From NCBI GenBank assembly GCA_035532735.1, contig DATKQM010000007.1, positions 1 through 29,800 of the forward strand: a DNA stretch of 29,800 nt. Direction: 5' to 3'. The translations under genes were made by a program, and so were the position numbers. A model generated the notes under the pieces. The model worked only from the letters and a program-made list of their open reading frames with translations. It was not told the origin of the DNA and ran no database searches. Positions 1 to 7,154 of the stretch are shown one piece after another (position 1 is the first letter of the stretch; each line of letters opens with the position of its first letter). The DNA comes from Chersky-840 sp035532735. Its GTDB lineage: Bacteria; Actinomycetota; Acidimicrobiia; Acidimicrobiales; UBA8190.

Positions 1-150
1 GGGCTCACCATCCAGGCGGACTACGACCCGAGTTGGTATCCGACCGGCGTCAAGATCACCAACAAAGAGCTGGCCGCCGTTCCCCTCGACTCTCATGAGT
101 TTCACGGCGAGTGGAACTACACCATCACTGCTCAATCAAACCCGACGTGA
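1..150 (+). pseudogene. 3' end of ISAzo13-family transposase
   Basis: The frame is open from base 1 to a TGA at 148-150 and gives 49 residues. It contains the pattern TGVKITNKELAAVPL followed by HEFHGEWNYTI. This matches the C-terminal end of the DDE domain of ISAzo13-type transposases (known family ending: a TG.KV segment, then FHGEWNYT). The rest of the gene lies outside the window, so I cannot tell whether the element is intact. What follows (286-691) is pseudogene debris, which suits an old insertion. The right terminal inverted repeat may lie in about 175-225, but I cannot define it without the left end. Confidence 0.75.
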
Positions 151-285
151 GCCCCTAGCGGCGCTGTGCGATAAGGACCGGATCCGGAAGTTACGAACTG
201 CCTTATTGCCGGGCCTCCTGCTCGCCGTACCCTCACGGTGTGGTGACTTCAAACGGTTCTTGAAACAAGTCCCGTTGAACTGACG

Positions 286-518
286 TTGCGCCTTGCGGCT
301 CTGGCCCACCCTGCAAGGGTGAGCGTCGTGGGTGTGCCGGGCTCGCGGTGGTTGTTGTGTCTGCAACTTCAAGGATCAGGTGCCCATCGCGAGCAACCTG
401 CTCTCCTATTACCTGCGTGTGCTGCGCGAGGCAGGGGCTGGGGACCGCCACCCGGCGAGGCCGCCGGGTGGACTACTGCCTTGATGCACATGGGTTTGTC
501 ACCCGTGGGCGGACATGA
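286..518 (+). pseudogene. ArsR-type HTH regulator, broken by two frameshifts
   Basis: Three consecutive reading frames together rebuild an ArsR-type winged helix. Frame 1 from 286 gives LRLAALAHPARVSVV, the usual first helix. Frame 2 from about 359 gives VCNFKDQVPIASNLLSYYL and then RVLREAG, the recognition helix region. Frame 3 from 438 gives LGTATRRGRRVDYCLD, the beta wing, ending at TGA 516-518. The second shift coincides with an extra G in the GGGG run at 434-437; the first lies between about 330 and 358. No single frame could make a working repressor. The TGA overlaps the ATG at 515 of the next remnant, which suggests the two were once translationally coupled. Confidence 0.7.
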
Positions 519-691
519 CTGGAGCCGGCTTGCCACAGAATCCCGCCGTTCTCTACGGGCCCGAGGACGTTGTCGGCGATATCGGCTCGGCACTTACGAT
601 CGAGAGAGCGGAGCGTGTCCACCGCCCGATCTCCACCTCGGAGGGCGAGGCGACAGCCATCGAGGTCGTGGTTCGCTCTCACCGATCCTGA
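515..691 (+). pseudogene. C-terminal remnant of a class I SAM methyltransferase
   Basis: This 58-codon frame carries PQNPAVLYGPEDVVGDIG, then TIERAERVHRP, then EGEATAIEVVVRSHRS. The order (LYGPEDV, an ERAERV..P strand, an EG..TAI.V.VR ending) is what I know from the C-terminal tail of actinobacterial class I SAM-dependent methyltransferases. The whole SAM-binding Rossmann part is missing, so it cannot be active. It follows the broken ArsR gene with an ATGA overlap, a common order in live regulator-methyltransferase pairs. The family call rests on recall of the tail and is moderate. Confidence 0.5.
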
Positions 692-710
692 CCTGAACTT
701 TCCACTGGGG

Positions 711-1424
711 TTAGCCGGTGACAGATGGCGCCCGGAGCCACCGCAACCATTCGTTGTCGCCCATGAGCTCCAGCCGGCGCCAGAGCACGGGATTGTCCGT
801 AGCTTGGCTTGCATGCAGAGCGATGGCGCGATGCTGAATAGAGCGGTCGACACGAAGCACGATGTCAACCTCATCCTCGCGGCGGCCGACGAAGCAGGTG
901 CCGAAAGCGGCATTGAGGGAATCGGCCACCGAAGCGGGAATCGACCATGCAATCACAGGCAGATCAAGTGACTCGCCTGCACGCAACGCCGCCTCTGTCG
1001 CCCGTTGATGGTCGCGGTGTCCCGTGATCCCATCGAGATCGAAGACAAGTAGCCCATGAGCACCAACCGCATGGACATAGTGAACGACGTCGTCGACCAG
1101 CATGTCGAGGTCGATGCAGTCGAGACTTCCATCGGCGTGGTCTAGCAGCCGCACATCGCTGACTGTGAGTGCATGGGCGGCGGCAGCAAGCTCGGCGGCT
1201 CGGACGGCACGAAGGTCACCTGGCGCCCCATGCAGGGTTGACGCCTCGCCGTGCGTGAAGCTGAGCACAGAGGTCGATGTTCCGGCGGCCGTGAGACTAC
1301 CGATGACGGCGCCCAAGCCGAAGGACTCGTCGTCGGGGTGGGCGCACACCGCGACCACCGACGGCAGCCCAACAACGTCCAGCGTCGCATCGTCACCTGC
1401 GGCTCTGGGACGCCGAGGGGTCAT
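711..1424 (-). CDS. LmbE/PIG-L family deacetylase
   Basis: The 237-residue protein has the family's metal and catalytic motif AHPDDE at residues 28-33 and the second metal-site region GHRDH at 135-139. PIG-L/LmbE proteins are zinc-dependent de-N-acetylases; known members act on GlcNAc conjugates, including the mycothiol enzymes MshB and Mca. At 237 aa it is shorter than MshB (about 300 aa), so the exact substrate is open. Its ATG overlaps the TGA of the upstream thioredoxin gene by 4 bp (ATGA), so the two are one transcript. No signal peptide is visible. Being linked to thioredoxin behind a sulfur-type operator makes a thiol-conjugate substrate plausible, by inference only. Confidence 0.85.
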   Translation of the reverse strand: MTPRRPRAAGDDATLDVVGLPSVVAVCAHPDDESFGLGAVIGSLTAAGTSTSVLSFTHGEASTLHGAPGDLRAVRAAELAAAAHALTVSDVRLLDHADGSLDCIDLDMLVDDVVHYVHAVGAHGLLVFDLDGITGHRDHQRATEAALRAGESLDLPVIAWSIPASVADSLNAAFGTCFVGRREDEVDIVLRVDRSIQHRAIALHASQATDNPVLWRRLELMGDNEWLRWLRAPSVTG

Positions 1425-1789
1425 GACGCGACGTTGGATTCGGCGATGCGGCGATGGATCTCGGCCATGTCGAGGTCACGTACCTTCCCGATGAGCTCGT
1501 CCATTGCCGGAGCCGGTAGTGCTCCGCCCTCCCTGTAGACGATCACCTTGTCGCGCAGGATCATGAGGGTCGGGATCGACATGATGTCGAATGCAGCGGC
1601 CAACTCCTGCTCAGCTTCGGTGTCGACCTTGGCAAACACCAGATCCGAGTGAGTGTCCGAGGCCTTCTCGAAGACCGGGGCGAACGCCCGGCAGGGCCCG
1701 CACCACGGTGCCCAGCCATCCACCAGCACGATGTCCCTGCTGGTCGCCGCGGTTTCGAAGTCCTCTTTGGTGACAGTCACCATGGCCAT
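1421..1789 (-). CDS. Thioredoxin
   Basis: The protein is 122 residues with the active site WAPWCGPC (redox cysteines at 30 and 33), the conserved cis-proline in SIPT, and the VDTE segment that follows strand beta3. It is a cytosolic disulfide reductase of usual thioredoxin length with about 15 extra C-terminal residues. It is the first gene of a two-gene unit with the LmbE-type deacetylase (ATGA overlap). A CsoR/CstR-like palindrome sits between the -10 element and the start codon, so the gene is probably repressed until copper or reactive sulfur species appear. An alternative start two codons in (the ATG of MVTVT) is possible. Confidence 0.95.
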   Translation of the reverse strand: MAMVTVTKEDFETAATSRDIVLVDGWAPWCGPCRAFAPVFEKASDTHSDLVFAKVDTEAEQELAAAFDIMSIPTLMILRDKVIVYREGGALPAPAMDELIGKVRDLDMAEIHRRIAESNVAS

Positions 1790-1795
1790 TCGTCA

Positions 1796-1811
1796 ATACC
1801 CCCTGGGGTAT
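1796..1811. promoter_or_regulatory. CsoR/CstR-like operator in the thioredoxin promoter
   Basis: The 16-mer ATACCCCCTGGGGTAT has perfect 7-bp arms (ATACCCC / GGGGTAT) around a 2-bp centre. CsoR-superfamily repressors (copper CsoR, persulfide CstR) bind C-tract/G-tract palindromes of this kind. On the minus strand it lies directly downstream of a -10 TAGAAT (1817-1812), which is 18 bp from a -35 ATGACA (1841-1836), so a bound repressor would cover the transcription start. No csoR/cstR gene is in the window. Confidence 0.6.
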
Positions 1812-1841
1812 ATTCTACAACGACCACCGGCCCGGTGTCAT
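1812..1841 (-). promoter_or_regulatory. Promoter of the thioredoxin-lmbE unit
   Basis: Read on the minus strand, ATGACA (1841-1836) is separated by 18 bp from TAGAAT (1817-1812). Both hexamers are 5/6 matches to the sigma-70-type consensus. The start codon is 22 bp further on, and the leader contains an AGGGGG tract that can serve as Shine-Dalgarno and is part of the operator. Confidence 0.5.
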
Positions 1842-1863
1842 TCCCCCATCGCACCACAACGTG

Positions 1864-1879
1864 ATACCCCGGGGGACAT
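1864..1879. promoter_or_regulatory. Second, imperfect CsoR/CstR-like site
   Basis: ATACCCCGGGGGACAT keeps the left arm ATACCCC of the site at 1796 and a G-tract, but its right end reads GACAT rather than GTAT. It lies just upstream of the broken carboxymuconolactone-decarboxylase-like gene on the plus strand and was probably its operator. Confidence 0.4.
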
Positions 1880-1925
1880 AACCGAGGTCGGGCCGTGTTG
1901 GACCTGCAAGAGACGTACGACAGGG

Positions 1926-2111
1926 GTGAGGCATGACGGCTGGATCGCCTACCACACCACGTCGGCCGCTCGGCAAGGGGCCACGCCGGAAGAGGTCGCC
2001 GAGGTTCTGTCGCTGGCGCTGCTCATGGACGGTGGGATGGCGACCGTCTACGGGCCGCGTGCATAGGCGCCATTCGAAGAGTTTCAAACGTCCTACTCGG
2101 GGGCGAGCTGA
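1926..2111 (+). pseudogene. Carboxymuconolactone decarboxylase/AhpD-like fragment with nonsense codon
   Basis: The frame reads RHDGWIAYHTTSAARQGAT, PEEVAEVLSLALLMDGG and VYGPRA, then an in-frame TAG at 2064-2066, then APFEEFQ to a TGA at 2109-2111. This is the C-terminal half of the CMD/AhpD-like fold (normal form: CDGCIAYH..AA..GAT.EE..EVL, ending YGPRAL..FEEF). The N-terminal half is missing. Both cysteines of the CxxC centre are replaced (H and W) while the following His remains, and the stop sits inside the conserved terminal helix. It is therefore a pseudogene. The site at 1864-1879 stands where its operator would be. Confidence 0.7.
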
Positions 2112-2176
2112 GAGGTATGAACTTGTGGTCTACTCCTGGCCGATGACGCCGCGGAGACGATTGTACGGTCTCGCCG

Positions 2177-2806
2177 CTATGGCGACGGATTAGCCGGATT
2201 TGCCGCCACGCCGAGGGTGAACCAGCTCCACGGTTTCGGTCCCTTGGCATAGCGCCGCTCGATCCGTTCGATCACGAAGCCAGCATCGCCGACGAGAGTT
2301 GCAGCATCGCGTGTGAGATGGCAGCCATCTGCCAGCCGGCGCTGCCACGGGTCGAGGCGGTCCTGCCACCGGGCCACCGAAGCGTCAGGAGAGAGTCCGT
2401 GTTCGAGGAAATGGAAGCGACCCCCCGCCCGGAGAACCCGACGGAGTTCCGACAGAACCTTGGCAGGATCGGGGACGGTACAGAGCGTGAACGTGGAGAG
2501 CGCGGCGTCGCAGCTGGCGTCGTCGAGGGGGATCGCCTGGCCATCAAGACCGATGTGCTCGACGGGTGTCCCGCCGGCTGCAATGCGCTTGGCAGCCAAC
2601 CGCCGTGCGAGCGCGGCGGGTTCGACCGCGAACACCCTTTCCACTTCTGGTGGATAGTGCTCGACATTGAGACCGGAGCCGAATCCGACCTCGACGACCC
2701 GGCCCACGAGTCCGTCCGTCACCTCGGCGCGCCAGCGTCGCAGAGCGCCGGTGCCACATGCCCGGTCCACCAGGCGGGGAAGGACCTGCTCTCGGTAGAA
2801 GCCCAC
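2177..2806 (-). CDS. Class I SAM-dependent methyltransferase
   Basis: The 209-residue protein has motif I VEVGFGSGLN, an acidic strand end at AVEP, LDGQAIPLDDASCDAALSTF around motif II, and LRRVLRAGGRFHFLEHG as motif III. These mark a Methyltransf_11-type Rossmann methyltransferase similar in layout to UbiE. The W/F-rich C-terminal tail after the last helix is common in actinobacterial members; the substrate is unknown. Translation starts at GTG 2806. A perfect 10-bp palindrome GGTCGCGACC abuts the start codon. It stands alone on the minus strand. Confidence 0.85.
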   Translation of the reverse strand: MGFYREQVLPRLVDRACGTGALRRWRAEVTDGLVGRVVEVGFGSGLNVEHYPPEVERVFAVEPAALARRLAAKRIAAGGTPVEHIGLDGQAIPLDDASCDAALSTFTLCTVPDPAKVLSELRRVLRAGGRFHFLEHGLSPDASVARWQDRLDPWQRRLADGCHLTRDAATLVGDAGFVIERIERRYAKGPKPWSWFTLGVAANPANPSP

Positions 2807-2920
2807 GGTCGCGACCCTATCTGTGCTGCCGGAGAAGGTCGCCCCCAGTGACCCTCGCCACGACTCCGCCAGCCGGCGCCTCGTCGAGCATGGCGGTCAC
2901 GCCGCCAGACCACGAGCGCT

Positions 2921-2935
2921 CAGAAAGACTTTCTG
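2921..2935. repeat. 15-bp palindrome CAGAAAG-A-CTTTCTG
   Basis: A perfect 7-bp inverted repeat with a single central base lies about 115 bp upstream of the methyltransferase start. It is AT-richer than its surroundings. It could be an operator half of that gene or debris of the adjacent integrase-bearing element. The rest of 2807-3061 holds no gene I can support, only a near-direct repeat (GACGGCGTCAGGT at about 2973 and 3011). Confidence 0.3.
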
Positions 2936-3061
2936 CTCGTCATGTATCTCCTCGAAGGATGGCGAACCAGTCGACGGCGTCAGGTAAGGCCCGAAATGGT
3001 CCTCTGGCGACGGCGTCAGGTGAACGCCAAACGCGATGCCGATGGGCCAGTCCGGCCCTAG

Positions 3062-3384
3062 TTCGAGGCGCTTGACACCCAGACGGGTGAAGGCCCCTCA
3101 GTCGAGGACGCCCGGAGCATCGTCGAAGCGGCAGAGCTCCCTGATCCTCGCCTCGCCACCATGGTGATGCTGGCGGCGCTCGCGGGCATGCGTCGGGGTG
3201 CGTTGTGCGCGCTGTTGTGGTCCGAGGTCGATTTGAAATTCGGATAGATCGAAGTTTCGCGTTCGGTCGTTGCTGTGCCGGGTGCCACGGCTAAGAAGTC
3301 GACCATTTCCGCTCTCGACACGTCGCCCTGGATCCTGTCGGCGTCCCCCTCTTGGTGCGCCATCGATCACGAATCGAAAACTAG
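3062..3384 (+). pseudogene. Tyrosine recombinase (phage-type integrase) fragment, nonsense and frameshift
   Basis: The frame after TAG 3059-3061 gives SVEDARSIVEAAELPDPRLA, then AALAGMRRGALCALLWSEVDL, the box I region with the catalytic Arg of the tyrosine recombinase family. An in-frame TAG follows at 3245-3247. The same frame then continues IEVSRSVVAVPGATAKKST, and after a shift near 3300-3307 another frame gives FRSRHVALDPVGVPLLVRHR up to TAG 3382-3384. The N-terminal core-binding domain and the C-terminal HxxR and Tyr motifs are gone. This is the remnant of an integrated element. Confidence 0.75.
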
Positions 3385-3641
3385 GCTCACTTCGGCGGCA
3401 CCACGATCGAGTTGAAGGCCTTTGTCTTTTCACCCGGGGCGCGACACCTGGATACAGGTTGCAAAACGCAAATTGCAGTTATGGCGCGCACACGAGACTC
3501 GGCCAGGCCGCACACCGAGCCGTCGTTATGCATCCGATAGCGCCGGTGTTCCCCTTCAGAGGATCGCTCAAGAACGGTTGATCTGTCCGCAGATCAGATC
3601 TCTCTTCCGACGATCCGTCCCTTCTCGAAGGTGGTTTGGCC
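3385..3641. other. Intergenic stretch without a recognisable gene
   Basis: I see no coding sequence with family features. The only structure is a short hairpin, GATCTG-TCCG-CAGATC, at about 3583-3598, downstream of the permease gene on the minus strand. It lacks a T-run, so calling it a terminator would be weak. Confidence 0.4.
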
Positions 3642-5882
3642 TCAATCGTTTCGGGCGACCTCCGGCCCGGTGATCCGGTTGAGAAGCGGGAACGTCGAGG
3701 CGATGATCGCAAGTGAAGCAGCAAGTCCGCCTATGACGGTGAGCCAGTACGCAATTCCCGGGATTCGGAAAGCGATGCCGGCCTGGGAGTGGAGGTAGAG
3801 CCCAGCGGAAACCAGGCCGACCACGATCGACACCGCGGCGACGAGAAGGAGTGGCAGCGCGCTCTCCAGCGCGACCACGCGGTGCAGGACGCCGGTGGAG
3901 ACGCCAGTGAGCCTGAGCAGGCTGAACGGGCGCTTGCGCTCGCTCAACCCGGCGGCGATGTTCACGGCGAGGCTGCAGGCGGCGATGATCAGGCTCGCCA
4001 CGATGATCACGTCGGTCAGGTCCTGGATCATCGTGAGAAGACGCGCGCCGTCCGGCGTGTTCCCCTTGACCACCACCGGCGTTCCGCGGAAGGGAAAGGC
4101 CCGCTCGAGCGCGGTCCGTACCAGCTCGAGAGAGCGGGACGATCCGTCCGTGGCGACGACGACCGCCTCGGCGGGAAGACTCGCGATGCTCGCCACCGAC
4201 ATGTGCGCGGACGGCCAGACCGTCGATGAGGACGCCGAGTTGTTCCCCGTGACCGGCTGGAGGAAGTAGCCGACCGTCGCCACCGTCGCTCCCGGTGCGC
4301 ACTTGCCGATCGCGGGCGTCTTCCTCAGCTGGTCGCACGCGACCAACCCCACCCCGTTCATCTGCTGCATACGGGTCAGGCCGACGTGGACCACCGTCAC
4401 GCCGCGCACCCCTGGCGCGGCGCGGAGCCCCGTGAGCACCTGACGTGGGACAGAGGGAACCTCGGTGGAGGCGTCACACGAATTCGTGACTCCGCAGGGC
4501 TGGTCGTCGAGGGTTGCGGTCGACGCGGCGCTGCCTCCCTGGGAGCTGACGGCGACAATCGAGCTGAGCGCCCCGATGGCTGCGCTCGCGACGAAGAGGG
4601 CGAGCACGAGCCCACTGATCGAGCGGAAGGCCGCCCGAGGGTTGTCGAGGAGCCGGCGACCGGCGATGAGCGTGGCGGGCCGACGCGCCCGCGTGGCCAT
4701 GAGCCGAGAGCCCATCTTGGTCAGCCACGGTCCGGCGAGGACCAGCCCCACCACGATGAGCACGAAGCCCACGAGCACCTCTTGAATCTGGCTGCCGTTG
4801 CTCTTCGGCTTGCCGGCGACTGCGAAGTACGCGAGCAGGGCGACGCCAGCCAGAAGTGGGATGATCCGACCGATCCGCGGTGGAGCAGACGAGGCTCGTC
4901 GGCTCACGCCGAGCGGCGAGATCTGGACGCGGCGCAGCGCGAGGCGCGAGGACACGACAGCGGCGATCGGGACGCCGATGACGACGAGTGCCACGTCGAT
5001 CCCCTGGAGCGAGAGGTCACCCTGGGTGAAGGGCAGTCCGGCGAAGGGGACGTGGACGAGCAGCGGCCGGAACACGAAGAAGAGTGCGAACCCCACCGCC
5101 ACTCCCGCGAGGGCGGCGACCGTCGCCTCCACCGCTGCGATCACCGAGACCTGATGTGGCGTCGCCCCGACGAGGCGCATGGCGGCGAAACGCTCCTCTC
5201 GCCGCGCCGCGGACAGCCGGCTCGCCGTCGCGATCAAGATGAGCACGGGCAACAACAAGGCGACGGCTCCGCCCGCCAGGATCCACCTCAGTACGGGTCC
5301 GCTCCCGACGCCGCTCTGGCAGGCGTAGCAGCTGCTCGGCGTTTGCTGAATGCCTCGGACCTCGAACGCCCCAGAGACCTGCGAGAGCTGGCGCGCGTCG
5401 TGGCCGATGACGATGACCAGCGAGTTCGGCGCCGGAAGTGCCGCTGCGCCGATGGTCCCGATCTGGCGTCCGGGGAACCGGTCCCGCAGCTCGCTCGCCG
5501 GCACGGACGCGAGGAGACTCGTGAGGGCCGGCGATGCGTAGAACTCTCCCGCTCCGGGCAGATGCGCAATCCCCGGCGGAATCGGCGCGTTCGGTCCGGT
5601 GGCGGCAACGTCGACGCGGTCGATCGACTGGTTGCCGAACTGGTCGACGCTGAGCAGCCATCGCAGCCGGTCGGACGTCGTGCCGCTCTCGGTCGACGGA
5701 GGCGATTGCACCGAGGTGTCGAGCCATGCACCACGGTCAGTCTGGGCGTGCAGCCCGTTCATGCCGGCGAGGGCGAACAGCAGCAGACCCACGCCGAGGG
5801 CAACCGCAGCCGCGGTGACGAGGACGCGTAGCGCCGCCTCGCGACCGCTTCCCAACGTCAAGCGTAGGCCGAGTCGGATCAT
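3642..5882 (-). CDS. ABC transporter permease, FtsX/MacB type
   Basis: The protein is 746 residues. It has an N-terminal membrane segment (about 20-45), a long extracytoplasmic region (about 46-200) containing a CYAC pair, and then a block of hydrophobic segments. A second extracytoplasmic region precedes three or more C-terminal membrane helices. Two FtsX-type permease repeats are visible; each has the pattern of a helix, a cytoplasmic loop rich in Arg (SRLSAARREERFAAMRLVGA and LSERKRPFSLLRLTGV) and further helices. This is the usual actinobacterial long permease that pairs with a single LolD/MacB-like ATPase. Its ATG overlaps the TGA of the ATPase gene by 4 bp. The substrate is unknown; such systems export peptides, drugs or lipids, or act as envelope sensors. 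Confidence 0.88.
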   Translation of the reverse strand: MIRLGLRLTLGSGREAALRVLVTAAAVALGVGLLLFALAGMNGLHAQTDRGAWLDTSVQSPPSTESGTTSDRLRWLLSVDQFGNQSIDRVDVAATGPNAPIPPGIAHLPGAGEFYASPALTSLLASVPASELRDRFPGRQIGTIGAAALPAPNSLVIVIGHDARQLSQVSGAFEVRGIQQTPSSCYACQSGVGSGPVLRWILAGGAVALLLPVLILIATASRLSAARREERFAAMRLVGATPHQVSVIAAVEATVAALAGVAVGFALFFVFRPLLVHVPFAGLPFTQGDLSLQGIDVALVVIGVPIAAVVSSRLALRRVQISPLGVSRRASSAPPRIGRIIPLLAGVALLAYFAVAGKPKSNGSQIQEVLVGFVLIVVGLVLAGPWLTKMGSRLMATRARRPATLIAGRRLLDNPRAAFRSISGLVLALFVASAAIGALSSIVAVSSQGGSAASTATLDDQPCGVTNSCDASTEVPSVPRQVLTGLRAAPGVRGVTVVHVGLTRMQQMNGVGLVACDQLRKTPAIGKCAPGATVATVGYFLQPVTGNNSASSSTVWPSAHMSVASIASLPAEAVVVATDGSSRSLELVRTALERAFPFRGTPVVVKGNTPDGARLLTMIQDLTDVIIVASLIIAACSLAVNIAAGLSERKRPFSLLRLTGVSTGVLHRVVALESALPLLLVAAVSIVVGLVSAGLYLHSQAGIAFRIPGIAYWLTVIGGLAASLAIIASTFPLLNRITGPEVARND

Positions 5883-6595
5883 GGCGCGACGGGTGCCATC
5901 GAGGTCACACGCCCATCGCGGACGATCACCTCGCGGTCGGCGTAGGCGGCGACGCGGGGCTCGTGCGTGACGAGGATCACCGTCGATCCCTGCTCGCGCG
6001 CGGCACGCGTCAACAGGTCCATGACCAGCTCCCCGTTCAGCGAGTCGAGCGAGCCGGTTGGTTCGTCGGCGAAGAGCACGTCGGGGTGGGTGACGAGTCC
6101 GCGCGCCAACGCGACGCGCTGGGACTGGCCGCCCGACATCTCGCCGGTTCGGTGGCGTTCCATACCCTCTAGGTCAAGGCGTTCGAACCAGCTGCGCGCT
6201 TCACGGAGGGCCTCGTCACGGTGCGTGCCACCGAGCAACAGCGGCAGGGCGACGTTCTCCTCGGCGGTCAGCTCCGGCACGAGCTGGCCGAACTGGAACA
6301 CGAAGCCGAAGCGATCACGCCGTAGCCTGGAGCGCTCGCCCTCCCGCATGGCGTCGAGGCGCTGACCGTCGAAGTAGACCTCGCCGGAGTCTGGGACGAG
6401 GATGCCCGCCAGGCAGTGGAGCAGGGTGGACTTGCCCGAGCCGCTCGGGCCCATCACAGCGACGATCTCGCCAGGCTTCACGCCAAGACTGGCCCCGCGG
6501 AGCGCCGGGGTCTCCCCGAAAAAGAGCACGAGGTTTCGCCCCTCGATGACCACCCCTCCGCCTTGGAGCAGGGAAGCACCGTTGGCTGCGGTCAT
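5879..6595 (-). CDS. ABC transporter ATP-binding protein (MacB/LolD type)
   Basis: With the ATG at 6595 the product is 238 residues. Walker A is GPSGSGKST at 49-57, the signature is MSGGQSQR (usual LSGGQ-QR), Walker B is VLFADEP, and the D-loop GSLDS and switch His VTHEP follow. This is the lipoprotein/MacB exporter ATPase class. An upstream in-frame extension of 93 codons exists but lies wholly within the PadR gene and looks like composition. The chosen ATG overlaps the PadR stop as ATGA, and the ATPase stop overlaps the permease start the same way, so the three genes are translationally coupled. Confidence 0.93.
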   Translation of the reverse strand: MTAANGASLLQGGGVVIEGRNLVLFFGETPALRGASLGVKPGEIVAVMGPSGSGKSTLLHCLAGILVPDSGEVYFDGQRLDAMREGERSRLRRDRFGFVFQFGQLVPELTAEENVALPLLLGGTHRDEALREARSWFERLDLEGMERHRTGEMSGGQSQRVALARGLVTHPDVLFADEPTGSLDSLNGELVMDLLTRAAREQGSTVILVTHEPRVAAYADREVIVRDGRVTSMAPVAP

Positions 6596-7116
6596 GACGC
6601 CACCTCCTCGGCGAGCGCCGCGAGTCGCGCTTCGGTGAGGTCGATCCAGCGCAGGTCGGCTTCCAGGTGGAAGAGGCCGTGGTCGGCGAGCAGGGCGTCG
6701 ACGAAGCTGTCCCGTTGCTTGAGCTCGGTGAGCTCGCGCATCCGCCGGAGATGGGCGGCCCGCTGCGCGTCGAGGTACTCCTCGGCGCGGCGGCCGAGCA
6801 TGAGCGAGAGCACGACCTTCACGAAGAGGTCGGTTTGGAGGTAGGGCTCGGCCGGGATGGGCTCGGCGAGCCACGCCTCGACCTCGCTCTTCCCGGTCTC
6901 GGTGATGGTGTAGCGCTTGCGGTCCGGACCGGCCCCGGGCTCAGCCTCCCCGGCCGTGGTCTTTCCGTCTCTCGCCAGACGGGCGAGGGTGGCATACACC
7001 TGGCCGAAGGGAAGCGGCCGGCCGCGGCCGAAGTACGCGTCGTAGTCGTGCTTCAGGTCGTAGCCGTGGCTCGGTTCGCGGTCGAGGAGCCCGAGGAGGG
7101 CCATAGGAACAGTCAT
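6592..7116 (-). CDS. PadR-family transcriptional regulator
   Basis: The 174-residue protein begins MALLGLLDREPSHGYDLKHD within its first 25 residues. The winged helix then shows GQVYATLARLARDG and KRYTITETGKSEVEAWL, the PadR signature. The C-terminal helical part (LQTDLFVKVVLSLML and onward) matches the Vir_act_alpha_C dimerisation region. It heads the PadR-ATPase-permease operon and most likely represses it until a ligand, often an exported drug, binds. No clear Shine-Dalgarno precedes the ATG; the second ATG (four codons later) is an alternative start. Confidence 0.92.
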   Translation of the reverse strand: MTVPMALLGLLDREPSHGYDLKHDYDAYFGRGRPLPFGQVYATLARLARDGKTTAGEAEPGAGPDRKRYTITETGKSEVEAWLAEPIPAEPYLQTDLFVKVVLSLMLGRRAEEYLDAQRAAHLRRMRELTELKQRDSFVDALLADHGLFHLEADLRWIDLTEARLAALAEEVAS

Positions 7117-7153
7117 ACCTGCAAGTAAACGCTGCGTGTATACCTGCGGTCAA
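7115..7153 (-). promoter_or_regulatory. Probable PadR operon promoter with duplicated ATACCTGC
   Basis: On the minus strand TTGACC (at about 7152-7147) is followed after 18 bp by TTTACT, and the ATG comes 7 bp later, which fits a leaderless message. ATACCTGC occurs at 7115-7122 and again at 7140-7147, a 25-bp step, flanking the proposed -10; this would suit binding of a dimeric regulator. Both assignments are by eye. Confidence 0.4.
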
Positions 7154-7154
7154 T

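Noticed and set aside
4386..5831. 481-codon plus-strand frame opposite the FtsX permease
   Set aside because: Asp/Glu/Arg/His-rich low-complexity shadow of a hydrophobic gene on the other strand.
6596..6874. 93-codon N-terminal extension of the ABC ATPase
   Set aside because: It is fully contained in the PadR gene in another frame, Arg/Pro/Ala-rich, and the ATG at 6595 gives the standard family length with ATGA coupling.
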